Source of the DNA: CAZDBA01 sp964503615
GTDB taxonomy: Bacteria; Planctomycetota; Planctomycetia; Pirellulales; Pirellulaceae
Direction: 5' to 3'
NCBI GenBank assembly: GCA_964503615.1
Contig: CAZDBA010000068.1
Span: 1-24,814 of the forward strand
Length of the DNA stretch: 24,814 nt
Below are positions 16,630-24,337 of the stretch, one piece after another. The position numbers and the translations under genes were made by a program. The notes under the pieces are model-generated. The model was not told the DNA's origin. It searched no databases and saw nothing but the letters and a program-made list of their open reading frames with translations. Each line of letters starts with the position of its first letter. Within the stretch, counting starts at the first letter, position 1.

Positions 16630-16704
16630 CGGGGTGTAGCGCAGTCTGGCTAGCGCATCTGCTTTGGGAGCAGAGGGTCGTAGGTTCGAATCCTATCACC
16701 CCGA
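16630..16704 (+). tRNA. tRNA-Pro (anticodon UGG)
   Basis: A complete 75-nt cloverleaf. The acceptor stem is CGGGGTG (16630-16636) with CACCCCG (16697-16703) and discriminator A16704. The anticodon stem TCTGC/GCAGA encloses loop TTTGGGA with anticodon TGG, reading CCN proline codons. The T arm is GTAGG-TTCGAAT-CCTAT. CCA is not encoded and must be added after transcription. A T-rich stretch follows. Confidence 0.97.
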
Positions 16705-16821
16705 CTTTTCCTTTTTTTCACCATGTTCGTCATACGTTCGGTGGATCATTGTGAAACTGCGGCGAGGAACTACAACGAACTGTACTAGCGGCTTTTGGGT
16801 CGCTCATGGATGACATCGGTA

Positions 16822-17325
16822 ATGGATTCCGCTCTTTATTTCGAGGATATCGAAACTGGTCAGATATGGACCAGCCCTCGTCGTACAGTAACAGAATCAG
16901 ATGTGGTGAATTTTGCGAGCACCACTGGTGACTTTAATCCTCTTCATGTCGACTACGACTACGCAGGCCAAAGCGTCTATCGCCAACCAATTGCTCACGG
17001 CTTGCTGGGAATCAGCTGGGTGGCTGGATTGGGCAGCTACTTTCCTCACGTTGCGACGGTAGCATTCTCTGCTGTTCGCAATTGGGAATTCACACGCCCT
17101 CTTTATTTTGGGGACACGGTGTTTGTCGAAACAACAGCCGTTGAAAAATCTCCCGCCGGCCGTAGACGAGGGAAGATCAGTTGGCAAAGAAAGCTGATCA
17201 ACCAACGCGGCGAGATCGTGCAACAAGGCATCTTTGAAACCCTTGTAGAAACTCGGGCCGTCGCCAAACCGCGACCCCATCTTGATAGCAAGCCCGTCGG
17301 GCAACCAAAGCAAGCCCAAGCATAG
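16822..17325 (+). CDS. MaoC-like (R)-hydratase/dehydratase-domain protein
   Basis: A single hot-dog-fold hydratase of about 167 residues, likely acting on an acyl-CoA or acyl-thioester enoyl substrate. The hydratase signature is intact: FASTTGDFNPLHVD, with catalytic Asp and His in the DxNPxH motif, followed by the PIAHGLL helix. The frame is open upstream to TTG 16795 and ATG 16810; I chose ATG 16822 because MDSALYFEDIETG begins like family members. No start has a good ribosome-binding site. The last 25 residues are a Pro/Lys/Gln-rich tail. No fatty-acid or polyhydroxyalkanoate genes are near, so the pathway is unknown. Confidence 0.88.
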   Translation: MDSALYFEDIETGQIWTSPRRTVTESDVVNFASTTGDFNPLHVDYDYAGQSVYRQPIAHGLLGISWVAGLGSYFPHVATVAFSAVRNWEFTRPLYFGDTVFVETTAVEKSPAGRRRGKISWQRKLINQRGEIVQQGIFETLVETRAVAKPRPHLDSKPVGQPKQAQA

Positions 17326-17498
17326 TCTGCATCCCGCGATTTTTCTCCAGTAGCTTGAGCCCCCGGTCTATGGCCTCCGTTCAATCACCAGAGACTTTCA
17401 GCTAGCACCCGCTATCTAGCCGAACCGAAGCTCTTCGCCCCATAGAGCTTGTATTCTTATTATCCGAATAATCGTTAATCTTTACTCAAGCGGTGCAG

Positions 17499-17568
17499 TC
17501 GTGAAGGCCGAAATCAAAGAAAGACATTTGGTGCGCAGTAATTGCGCTGAGGCTTTTCCCCTTCACGA
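17499..17568 (+). promoter_or_regulatory. Structured 5' leader candidate before the Wzz-like gene
   Basis: TCGTGAAGG (17499-17507) is an exact inverted repeat of CCTTCACGA (17560-17568). Within it, ATCAAA (17513-17518) can pair with TTTGGT (17527-17532) with one G-U pair, and GCGCA (17533-17537) pairs with TGCGC (17543-17547). Together they make a compact three-way junction ending six bases before ATG 17575, where no Shine-Dalgarno sequence is seen. It matches no riboswitch class that I recognise. The RNA interpretation is inference; the inverted repeats are seen directly. Confidence 0.4.
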
Positions 17569-17574
17569 AATGAC

Positions 17575-19071
17575 ATGCCCGAGAAACTAAGTCCAACTAA
17601 CACAATACCTGTCAACGAATCAGTCCAGGCGATCTGGCGATGGCGTAGGGTTCGAGCGTTTCTTTTATCGAGTGCGTCCTTATTCCTGCTGCTGGCTTTA
17701 GTATGGGCCTGGAAGGTAAGCGCTTACCGAGTTGACAACAATTTGGCATTCCGCCTGAATGGCAGTCCGGAGCAATTGGAGAACCTGAACAACTCCTTGC
17801 TCAAGGCGATGCGAAACGCAACCACTGACGACTCATTGGTCGGACTTGTTGGATCGATGAAAAAAGCTGGTGAGCTTTCCAGCTCGATCCTGCTTGAGTC
17901 CGACTTGGATACGCTACGAGATCGCCTGAAGATTTATACTCGCGAAATCGAGAATCATGGCGTATGTGAAGCCCGTTTTTCGTTCGTAGGAAACGGTAGC
18001 AATGAGGAAGCCAAGTTCCTGAGCAAACTGACAGAGAACATCTATGCTGATCTAACTTCACCACAAGACTTGACCCATGTTGATTCCGCACTTAGTCAAG
18101 TCAGCGATCATCTAAAAGCTCATTTGGAGAACCAAAACCGTTTTTCTGAATCGTTCTACAACAGTGTTTCCGAATTGGATCAACAACTTGGACGAATCAG
18201 AGAACACTTGGCTCAGTTAGGTACGACAAACATCGTGCCAGTAGCTTACACACAGGAAATCGCGCCACCTCAACCAATTAGCGAAGAGCTCGTTCAAGAG
18301 CTCCAAGGCCAAAACCAGTTCCGGCACCAGCACAGTTCGCACGAGCTTTCTTCCGTCGAACGTCAAATCGCGATTATGCGTGCCAAAAATGCGAGAGTTG
18401 TAACACAAACAATAGACGACGGATTTCAGAACAACGAGTATTTTAACGAGCCTTCTTTTGATAGCGTCTCCTTCCCCAAAAATAATCGTCAGCCAAATTC
18501 AATAAACAGTCAGCTGGCGTTGTTGAATGAAGAGTTTCAACAGCTCAATACCGCTGGCCTTTATTCCGTTTTCGATTCGATTCAATCGGAACGAAATAGT
18601 GACTTGTCGATGCCGATCGAGTTTATTGAGAATTTCAAAACTGGCTTGGCTGAACGAGTCCAGTCAGGAGTAACCGCTCCGTTAGCAAAACCTGGCACAA
18701 CAAAAATCCTTCCCGTTGGTGGCTTGCCTTCAGCGGAAGCAATTTTTTGGTTCACGATGGCCTCGTTGATGTTCGGTGCGGCAGTCGTTTGGCGCTTGAA
18801 TCCGTCTGATTCAGATCGCGGATTTAAGGATTCATCCCATTTATCCGAGTCTTTAGGGGTTCCTGTCGTGGGTGGTTTTCCACTACAGTCCCCTCAAGAA
18901 AAAACCATACCGATTGCGTCCCGAATTGTTTCGTGGTGCAAAATCGGTCTGCCAATCGCTTTGCTGATCATTGCCGCTTGTTGCTTGCTCAATAAAAGTG
19001 TTTGGGCTCAGATGTTTGAAAACCCATTCCATGGATTGGTTCGTGTTGTCTGGTTTTTTAAAGGGCATTAA
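17575..19071 (+). CDS. Wzz/polysaccharide co-polymerase-like membrane protein
   Basis: A 498-residue inner-membrane protein, first of a three-gene set. A transmembrane helix at about 28-48 is preceded by a basic WRWRRVR stretch. Residues 50-375 are a large periplasmic-type region rich in helical, coiled-coil-prone sequence. A second helix lies at 385-408. Directly after it the cytoplasmic segment contains SESLGVPVVGGFP (424-436), which resembles the 'LGLPVLGVIP' motif found where Wzz-type co-polymerases meet bacterial tyrosine kinases. A third hydrophobic helix (about 457-478) and a short tail follow, which is not usual for Wzz. The call rests on topology, the LGVP motif and the two neighbours, not on strong overall similarity. 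ATG 17575 has no clear ribosome-binding site and is preceded by a folded leader. Confidence 0.6.
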   Translation: MPEKLSPTNTIPVNESVQAIWRWRRVRAFLLSSASLFLLLALVWAWKVSAYRVDNNLAFRLNGSPEQLENLNNSLLKAMRNATTDDSLVGLVGSMKKAGELSSSILLESDLDTLRDRLKIYTREIENHGVCEARFSFVGNGSNEEAKFLSKLTENIYADLTSPQDLTHVDSALSQVSDHLKAHLENQNRFSESFYNSVSELDQQLGRIREHLAQLGTTNIVPVAYTQEIAPPQPISEELVQELQGQNQFRHQHSSHELSSVERQIAIMRAKNARVVTQTIDDGFQNNEYFNEPSFDSVSFPKNNRQPNSINSQLALLNEEFQQLNTAGLYSVFDSIQSERNSDLSMPIEFIENFKTGLAERVQSGVTAPLAKPGTTKILPVGGLPSAEAIFWFTMASLMFGAAVVWRLNPSDSDRGFKDSSHLSESLGVPVVGGFPLQSPQEKTIPIASRIVSWCKIGLPIALLIIAACCLLNKSVWAQMFENPFHGLVRVVWFFKGH

Positions 19072-19106
19072 TTGACTTAATGCTTTCACACCGAAAAGGA
19101 TTTCAG

Positions 19107-21761
19107 ATGTACGAAAAGGTCTTCAATCTTAATAACCGACCTTTCATCTCCGCACCGGATCCCAGCCGCTTTTTCTCAGCGGCTGCGATTCACGATGCGC
19201 TCTCGAGTGCTTGCAGTTCAATCGAGCGGGCGAGTGGAACCGTCATTGTCGTAGGACCAACAGGTTCTGGCAAATCGTTGTTTCTCAAAATGATTGAAGA
19301 GCAGTTTTCGTCGATCTACAAAGTCGTCAACCTTGCTTGCGCTCGCTTGACCAATCGAGCTGACCTATTGCAAAGCATCATGTTCGAGTTAGGTCAGCCC
19401 TATACGAACATGTCCGAAGGCGAATTGCGGCTGGGGCTGATCGATTATCTCAAACCAGGTGAACATTGCCCAAACGGTATTCTGTTGCTGGTCGATGAAG
19501 CGCAGACTTTACCACCAATGCTATTGGATGAAATTCGATTGTTAACCAACTTTGTCCGCGATGGCCGACCACGTGCCCAATTGGTTTTGGCCGGTGGCCT
19601 GGAACTGGAAGAGGTTTTAATGGATCCATCTTTGGATTCGTTTAACCAACGGATTGCGGCCCGTTGTTATTTGGAAAATTTTTCACAGGAAGAAACGGGG
19701 CAGTTCGTACGCAACGCTGTTGTTTATGCGGGCGGAGATCCTGACAAGCCTATTTTTACGCAGGACGCTTTGTATGCGATTCACAAACATACTCAAGGCT
19801 GCCCAAGACAGATTAATCAAGTCTGTGACTATGCGATGATCTTGGCTTCGACCACAAATTGTCCTGAGATCGACGTAGATTGCATTCACGAAGCTTGGGC
19901 AGACGTGCAAAGCTTGCCCAATCAATGGGGCTCCGCAAAATCGCAAGCCCATGCAGAATGCAAAAACAACTCCGCCTCTGTACCCAGCCCTTGCTCAGAG
20001 CCTGCTTCCACACCAAAAACTCGCGAGCCTGCCCCGACCATCGCTTTCGACCAACCAAGTTCGACTCAGGAAGCTAACTCCACTGTTGAATTTGGCGTGC
20101 TAGATTCAGCTACACCAAGCGAAGATGTTCGACCGTTGAGTTCGTTCTCAGAAACAGAAATGGCTCGACCCGTGGAAGTTGATTATGACTCGAGCGAACA
20201 AGAGCTTGGAGATAAATGGACTGTGATCGAGTTCGACGCCTTACTACCTGAAGAAAGCGAGCAACTTGCAACTGCTGAGACCTATGAGGATTCCGGTTTG
20301 GAGGAAACCGTACTCGAATTTGGACAACTGGAAGAAGAATCGGAAGAGCTTTCAACTCAGGCTCCTGAGCCAGCAGTACAGGAAGAAAAGCATGAGGAAA
20401 AACTAGTAGAAGAAGCGAATCATGAAGAATTCAAACCCTTTGATACTGAGGTGGAGAAAACCGAGTATCAATTGGCACCGATCGACGTAAATGTAGACCA
20501 AATCAAAGAGATCAAACGATCTGGTTATGAGAGCGTAAGTCAATCTATCGCCGAGCAAATCAACGCTGAACAAGTAGACGAGGCGGAGCTAGTCGACACC
20601 AGGTTTAGTGACTTGGCAAAATTCCTTGCCCAGCCAAATCTGGACGACGAATCGAACCCTACTGTCGAAGAGAGTTCTGCAGACCGTTTTGAGACGAGTG
20701 AGTCAGAGTTGCATTCATTGAGCAGCCTTCAAGAAGATCTAGCAAGTGAGTTGGAAGACGATACCGGTCAGTGGGCAGTTGACATTGAGCGGGATCGAGA
20801 ACTTAGGCACTCTCTTGGCCTCATACAAGACGAGGAAGAGAATTTGCAAATTGAAATGAAAGAGCCAATCGAATACAGACTGGAAACCGTTGAGCAAAGT
20901 GAGTTCGTTAAAGAAGACGAAGAATTGATTGAGGGAACGGGTTGGCCAGATCCTATCTTCGATGAAGATGAAACCGGAATCGCCGAGCAAGAAAATGCCA
21001 TACCTGTTTCTGAGGAAACGCAATCCGATCCTTTTGCCGAGACATTTGAAGAAGAGGAAGTTGTTTACGACCCTTACGCTGAACTGTTTGCTCGACAAAA
21101 CAACGATTCGCTGAATATTTCTCGTGAACAACTTAACGTGCTGGACTCGCTTCTCTTGGAAGAAACGGACGAAAAACCCGTTTTGGATACTGGCAATGAC
21201 GAGGTCGAAATTCAAAACGAACAGCTCGAATCCGCTGCTGATCCAACTAGCGAAACGGTCGAGTCAGATTCGACAGACAATCTTATCATGCTGGACGAAT
21301 CAAACGTCGAAAACAATGAAGACGAACAACCTGTCGCTGACACTGAAGACGAACAACCTGCCGCTGTCGATTCTACTGCCGAGCCCGTTGATGAAAACGA
21401 ATTATTGAAGTCGATACAGGTGCAGCAAGAAGAGATCGCAAGCCAAATCTTCAAATTAAAAAGAGATTTTTCCGAGCACGACACCGAGCCCGAAATCGAA
21501 ACCTCAAACGTCGATCAGGATGAACCCCATCATAGTGAACATGAAGACCTGGCCGAGGCTTACGCGTTCGCGCCACGTGAGTTTTCAAATGGTGACACTG
21601 AGGATGACAAGGACCTTCTGATCATCCAACCAAGCGAACGAATCGACTCTGAAGCACACGAGGATTCGTACAATCCAGAACGAGCCAAAAAGATATCCAA
21701 GGGCCGCGCGATTCGAATGGAGTATGGAGAACTATTCAAGCAATTGCGAGCGGCAGAATAA
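19107..21761 (+). CDS. ExeA-type AAA ATPase with a long acidic C-terminal tail
   Basis: An 884-residue protein. Residues 1-275 are an ExeA/PEP-CTERM-locus-type secretion ATPase: it begins MYEKVFNLNNRPF, typical of the family, with Walker A GPTGSGKS (50-57), Walker B LLLVDEAQ (126-133) and an arginine-containing HTQGCPRQINQ segment. Relatives are normally about 270-350 residues. The remaining 600 residues are low-complexity and extremely rich in Glu and Asp, probably disordered, ending in a short basic region (ERAKKISKGRAIRMEYGELF). A 27-bp tandem duplication lies within the tail. ATG 19107 is preferred over ATG 19080 because AAAAGGA (19094-19100) precedes it by six bases and it gives the canonical N-terminus. 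The spacer to the upstream gene is 35 bp, the same as the spacer to the downstream gene. Confidence 0.88.
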   Translation: MYEKVFNLNNRPFISAPDPSRFFSAAAIHDALSSACSSIERASGTVIVVGPTGSGKSLFLKMIEEQFSSIYKVVNLACARLTNRADLLQSIMFELGQPYTNMSEGELRLGLIDYLKPGEHCPNGILLLVDEAQTLPPMLLDEIRLLTNFVRDGRPRAQLVLAGGLELEEVLMDPSLDSFNQRIAARCYLENFSQEETGQFVRNAVVYAGGDPDKPIFTQDALYAIHKHTQGCPRQINQVCDYAMILASTTNCPEIDVDCIHEAWADVQSLPNQWGSAKSQAHAECKNNSASVPSPCSEPASTPKTREPAPTIAFDQPSSTQEANSTVEFGVLDSATPSEDVRPLSSFSETEMARPVEVDYDSSEQELGDKWTVIEFDALLPEESEQLATAETYEDSGLEETVLEFGQLEEESEELSTQAPEPAVQEEKHEEKLVEEANHEEFKPFDTEVEKTEYQLAPIDVNVDQIKEIKRSGYESVSQSIAEQINAEQVDEAELVDTRFSDLAKFLAQPNLDDESNPTVEESSADRFETSESELHSLSSLQEDLASELEDDTGQWAVDIERDRELRHSLGLIQDEEENLQIEMKEPIEYRLETVEQSEFVKEDEELIEGTGWPDPIFDEDETGIAEQENAIPVSEETQSDPFAETFEEEEVVYDPYAELFARQNNDSLNISREQLNVLDSLLLEETDEKPVLDTGNDEVEIQNEQLESAADPTSETVESDSTDNLIMLDESNVENNEDEQPVADTEDEQPAAVDSTAEPVDENELLKSIQVQQEEIASQIFKLKRDFSEHDTEPEIETSNVDQDEPHHSEHEDLAEAYAFAPREFSNGDTEDDKDLLIIQPSERIDSEAHEDSYNPERAKKISKGRAIRMEYGELFKQLRAAE
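21318..21366 (+). repeat. 27-bp tandem duplication in the acidic tail
   Basis: A 22-bp unit at 21318-21339 recurs at 21345-21366 with one T/C difference, a period of 27 bp or nine codons (reading EDEQPVADT then EDEQPAAVD). It is in frame, so it lengthens the tail without disrupting it. Confidence 0.8.
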
Positions 21762-21796
21762 GGCGTGGAACGAATTGGCGAATCGGACGAAAAACA

Positions 21797-23050
21797 ATGA
21801 CGAATAAAAACAAATCCTACATTCAAGTTGCCTCAAACAGCTTGACGCTAGATGACATCTCGGAACTGGTCGAGCAGGCCAGAAAAGAAGCCGAAGAGCA
21901 ACAAGCTCAAACGGTTGCTTTGGAACCACCCCCGCGCGAACAGATTGTGTCCGCGACGGAGATCTACTCGCAGCCCCAAGCTGACACAGAGAGTACGATC
22001 AACAACGATCTTGAGACGATTCGGTTACAAACCGCCCCTCCAACCGAGGAGACCGTCCCACAAATTGAACAAATTGTTGAACCGACTCAACAGACCGTAG
22101 TACAAACATGCACCGTTCCTTTGGTCACGGCCTCTGCAGGCAAACCAAACTCGACAATCAACTACCCAGCACCGCTTAGTTTTGAAGCAGCTCTCAAACA
22201 AGCGGAAAATCGTGTACAGAATGAACCACAACCTGATCAGACGATTGCACCGCGATCATTTCAACAACCTGTCCAGCAAGTTCCATTTATTAAGCCCCGC
22301 GCTAGCCAGATAGAACAAACCGCACCTGTTCTTCCAAAAGCTGATATTCAGGAACATCCGAGCGATTGGCTACCCGATATCGGAACTGACAAAGGCAGAG
22401 CCGATGTAGAATCAACACTGTTTCAAAACAATTCGCAACCGGGCAGACAACTCTCGGAAGCGGAACAACAAAACATATCTGAGTTTGCACAGAATGTCTT
22501 GGAATCTTTTCCTTCAGGACTTAGTTCCGTGCTGCTAGTGGCTGACGTCGATGGAGACACGCGCGGAAACCAGGTCGCAAGCAACTTGGCTCGAGAACTT
22601 GCTGGTAAAAACATTGGCAAAATCCTATTGGTCGATTCACATCTCGAAGAAAGAGCGCTCACCCAGGAACTTGCGCCTAAATCCGAATTGGGGTTTGCTG
22701 ATGTGATCTCAATGGACCGACATCTGGGCGAAGCGATTTTTGATTCTGGTGAACCGAATCTGGACTTTCTGCCCGCGGGGACAGCCATCATGTGCCGTCG
22801 TCGAGATCAACAACAGAAAAAACTGGCAGAGATCGTTCAGGACGTAAAAACACGATACCAGTTTGTGGTCGTCGCGACTGGTTCTGCGTTTGGGCATGGG
22901 GCAAATGTCTGGGCAAGGAACTCCGAAGCGACTTATGTTACGGTCAGCATGAGCCAGTCCAACCAAACGATTGCCAAAACGGGTGTCCAAGTATTACAAA
23001 AGCATGGAGCTCGGGTGATGGGTTGCGTCATAACGGACGCGGCAGCCTAA
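21797..23050 (+). CDS. CpsD/BY-kinase-like protein with degenerate nucleotide-binding motifs
   Basis: A 417-residue protein, third of the set. Residues 1-225 are a Gln/Pro/Thr/Glu-rich, probably disordered region. Residues 230-417 follow the fold of bacterial tyrosine kinases and MinD-like ATPases: a strand VLLVADVDG (245-253), a helix ending ASNLARELAG, the Walker A'-like strand KILLVDSHL (275-283), a LGFADVISMDRHLGEAI segment, NLDFLPAG, FVVVATGS where Walker B belongs, and a C-terminal VMGCVITDA strand. The P-loop reads GDTRGN where functional kinases have G-x-G-K-S/T: the Lys is replaced by Gly and the Ser/Thr by Asn. The Walker A' second Asp is His282, and the Walker B Asp is Ala. No tyrosine cluster ends the protein. 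It is probably a non-catalytic partner of the upstream Wzz-like protein. Confidence 0.78.
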   Translation: MTNKNKSYIQVASNSLTLDDISELVEQARKEAEEQQAQTVALEPPPREQIVSATEIYSQPQADTESTINNDLETIRLQTAPPTEETVPQIEQIVEPTQQTVVQTCTVPLVTASAGKPNSTINYPAPLSFEAALKQAENRVQNEPQPDQTIAPRSFQQPVQQVPFIKPRASQIEQTAPVLPKADIQEHPSDWLPDIGTDKGRADVESTLFQNNSQPGRQLSEAEQQNISEFAQNVLESFPSGLSSVLLVADVDGDTRGNQVASNLARELAGKNIGKILLVDSHLEERALTQELAPKSELGFADVISMDRHLGEAIFDSGEPNLDFLPAGTAIMCRRRDQQQKKLAEIVQDVKTRYQFVVVATGSAFGHGANVWARNSEATYVTVSMSQSNQTIAKTGVQVLQKHGARVMGCVITDAAA

Positions 23051-23112
23051 ATCGAAAAGGAATTCTGGCGAATCCCGAATCCAACTACGTAGAATTAGGT
23101 TTGCAACGCCTT

Positions 23113-24161
23113 TTACCCAGAATCGTTTTCGCCTTTGGAAATTTCTCTTGCTTCAAAATAGGCTCGCAGTTTCTCCCAGTAATGATCGGGCAGATTGTCG
23201 AAGTGCCCGCCTTCGGGAAGCTCATAGAACTCCTTGTCAGTCGTCTTGGCCTGTTTAAAAAGGCGACGCGCAAACTTAATCTTGCAAAGCTGATCATTTG
23301 TGTNNNNNNNNNNNNNNNNNNNNNNNNNNNNNNNNNNNNNNNNNNNNNNNNNNNNNNNNNNNNNNNNNNNNNNNNNNNNNNNNNNNNNNNNNNNNNNNNN
23401 NNNGCCTGTTTAAAAAGGCGACGCGCAAACTTAATCTTGCAAAGCTGATCATTTGTGTTGTGTGACTGAAACAGCGGGGCATCGATCTCAGCAATTCGAC
23501 TGGCCGAATCGAAACGATTCCTCATGATCAGCTTGACCGGAATCCAGGGGTACTGTTCTGCTCCCGGGGAGGTGAGTGCATCAAACGTTCGGTCCAGCAC
23601 CAGATGCGCGGGTGTTCTTCGTTCGGCAAGCCCTACAGCAACACCGCCGCCCAGAGAACTCCCGTAATAGATAATCTCCTGAGCACCAGAAGACTTCGAG
23701 CGATCGATCAACCAGTCCAGCATCAGTTCACCGTCATCAATGGTATTGGACTCGTTAGGGCTTCCCGTAGATTTTCCAAACCCTCGATAATCGTAGACCA
23801 GAACGTTAGCGTCGATCGCTTCTCCCACGCGTCGCGCGTATCTTTCAGCTACATGCGGCACGTCTTCTGCGTTGCCGTGAAATAAGAGCACGCTGCGACT
23901 GGCGTCGGTTTTCGTCAAAAACCAACCGTGAATCTTAAAGCCGTCTGCACTATCGAGCCACACTTCTTCGAATTCAAAATCAGGTTCCCAATTACCACTT
24001 TTCCCTCGGTCCTTATCGATGCCCGGAAAGACCAAACGGGTTTCGCTAAAAACCAGAAACAAAATCACGCACAGATAGATCGTTAAAACTCCGATTACGA
24101 GATTGCGAAGAAATCGAATCAATGGGTGTTTTCTGCCAGACAAGGGAGCGTCGGTATTCAT
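23113..24161 (-). CDS. Alpha/beta hydrolase (Bem46/YfhR-like), interrupted by an assembly gap
   Basis: A membrane-anchored serine hydrolase. From ATG 24161 it begins MNTDAPLSG, with a transmembrane helix at about 18-39, then LLFHGNAEDV (oxyanion HG), YDYRGFGKS, the nucleophile elbow GSSLGGG and a C-terminal acidic position in SHNTNDQL. A 100-N run (23304-23403) splits the 3' end. The 55 bases on each side of it are identical. With the Ns and one copy removed, the gene is 894 bp (297 codons plus TAA 23113-23115) and runs through FKQAKTTDKEFYELPEGGHF, supplying the catalytic His. Left as written, the downstream part is out of frame. The frame is open upstream to 24356, but that would overlap the divergent gene. 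No ribosome-binding site is visible. The substrate is unknown. Confidence 0.85.
23304..23403. other. Assembly gap (100 N) flanked by an identical 55-bp sequence
   Basis: Exactly 100 N. Bases 23249-23303 and 23404-23458 are identical over 55 bp. This is the pattern of two contigs that overlap by a k-mer-sized end and were joined by scaffolding with a default gap, not a biological duplication. Confidence 0.95.
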
Positions 24162-24337
24162 GAATTTTTGGTAAATATTGAGTGAGCGTCGTTTTGGAAA
24201 ACCAAATAGAAATTTTCGCACTTGCGGTTTGGCAGTGTTTTGACCAGAGTAAAAGACGCCCAACACAAAGGGGGTTTCGCGGAAAGGTATTAACTTGCGT
24301 GAAATCGTTTGCCGTATTTGATTTTCATTGACTACAG

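Noticed and set aside
17499..17568. Type II hammerhead ribozyme
   Set aside because: The order GAAA, stem III (ATCAAA/TTTGGT), stem I (CGCA/TGCG), CTGAGG and an open stem II is suggestive, but the cleavage-site base would be G (H is required), core A9 is C, and the GGC after CTGA pairs into the outer stem. I keep only the leader-structure claim.
20739..21215. Antisense gene of 158 codons within the acidic tail
   Set aside because: It is the mirror of a Glu/Asp-rich coding stretch, where GAA and GAG codons read as Phe/Leu/Ser in reverse. No start signal and no coherent protein features.
23249..23458. Biological 55-bp direct duplication or insertion-element target
   Set aside because: The copies abut a default-length N run exactly and collapsing them restores the frame, so an assembly overlap explains them better.
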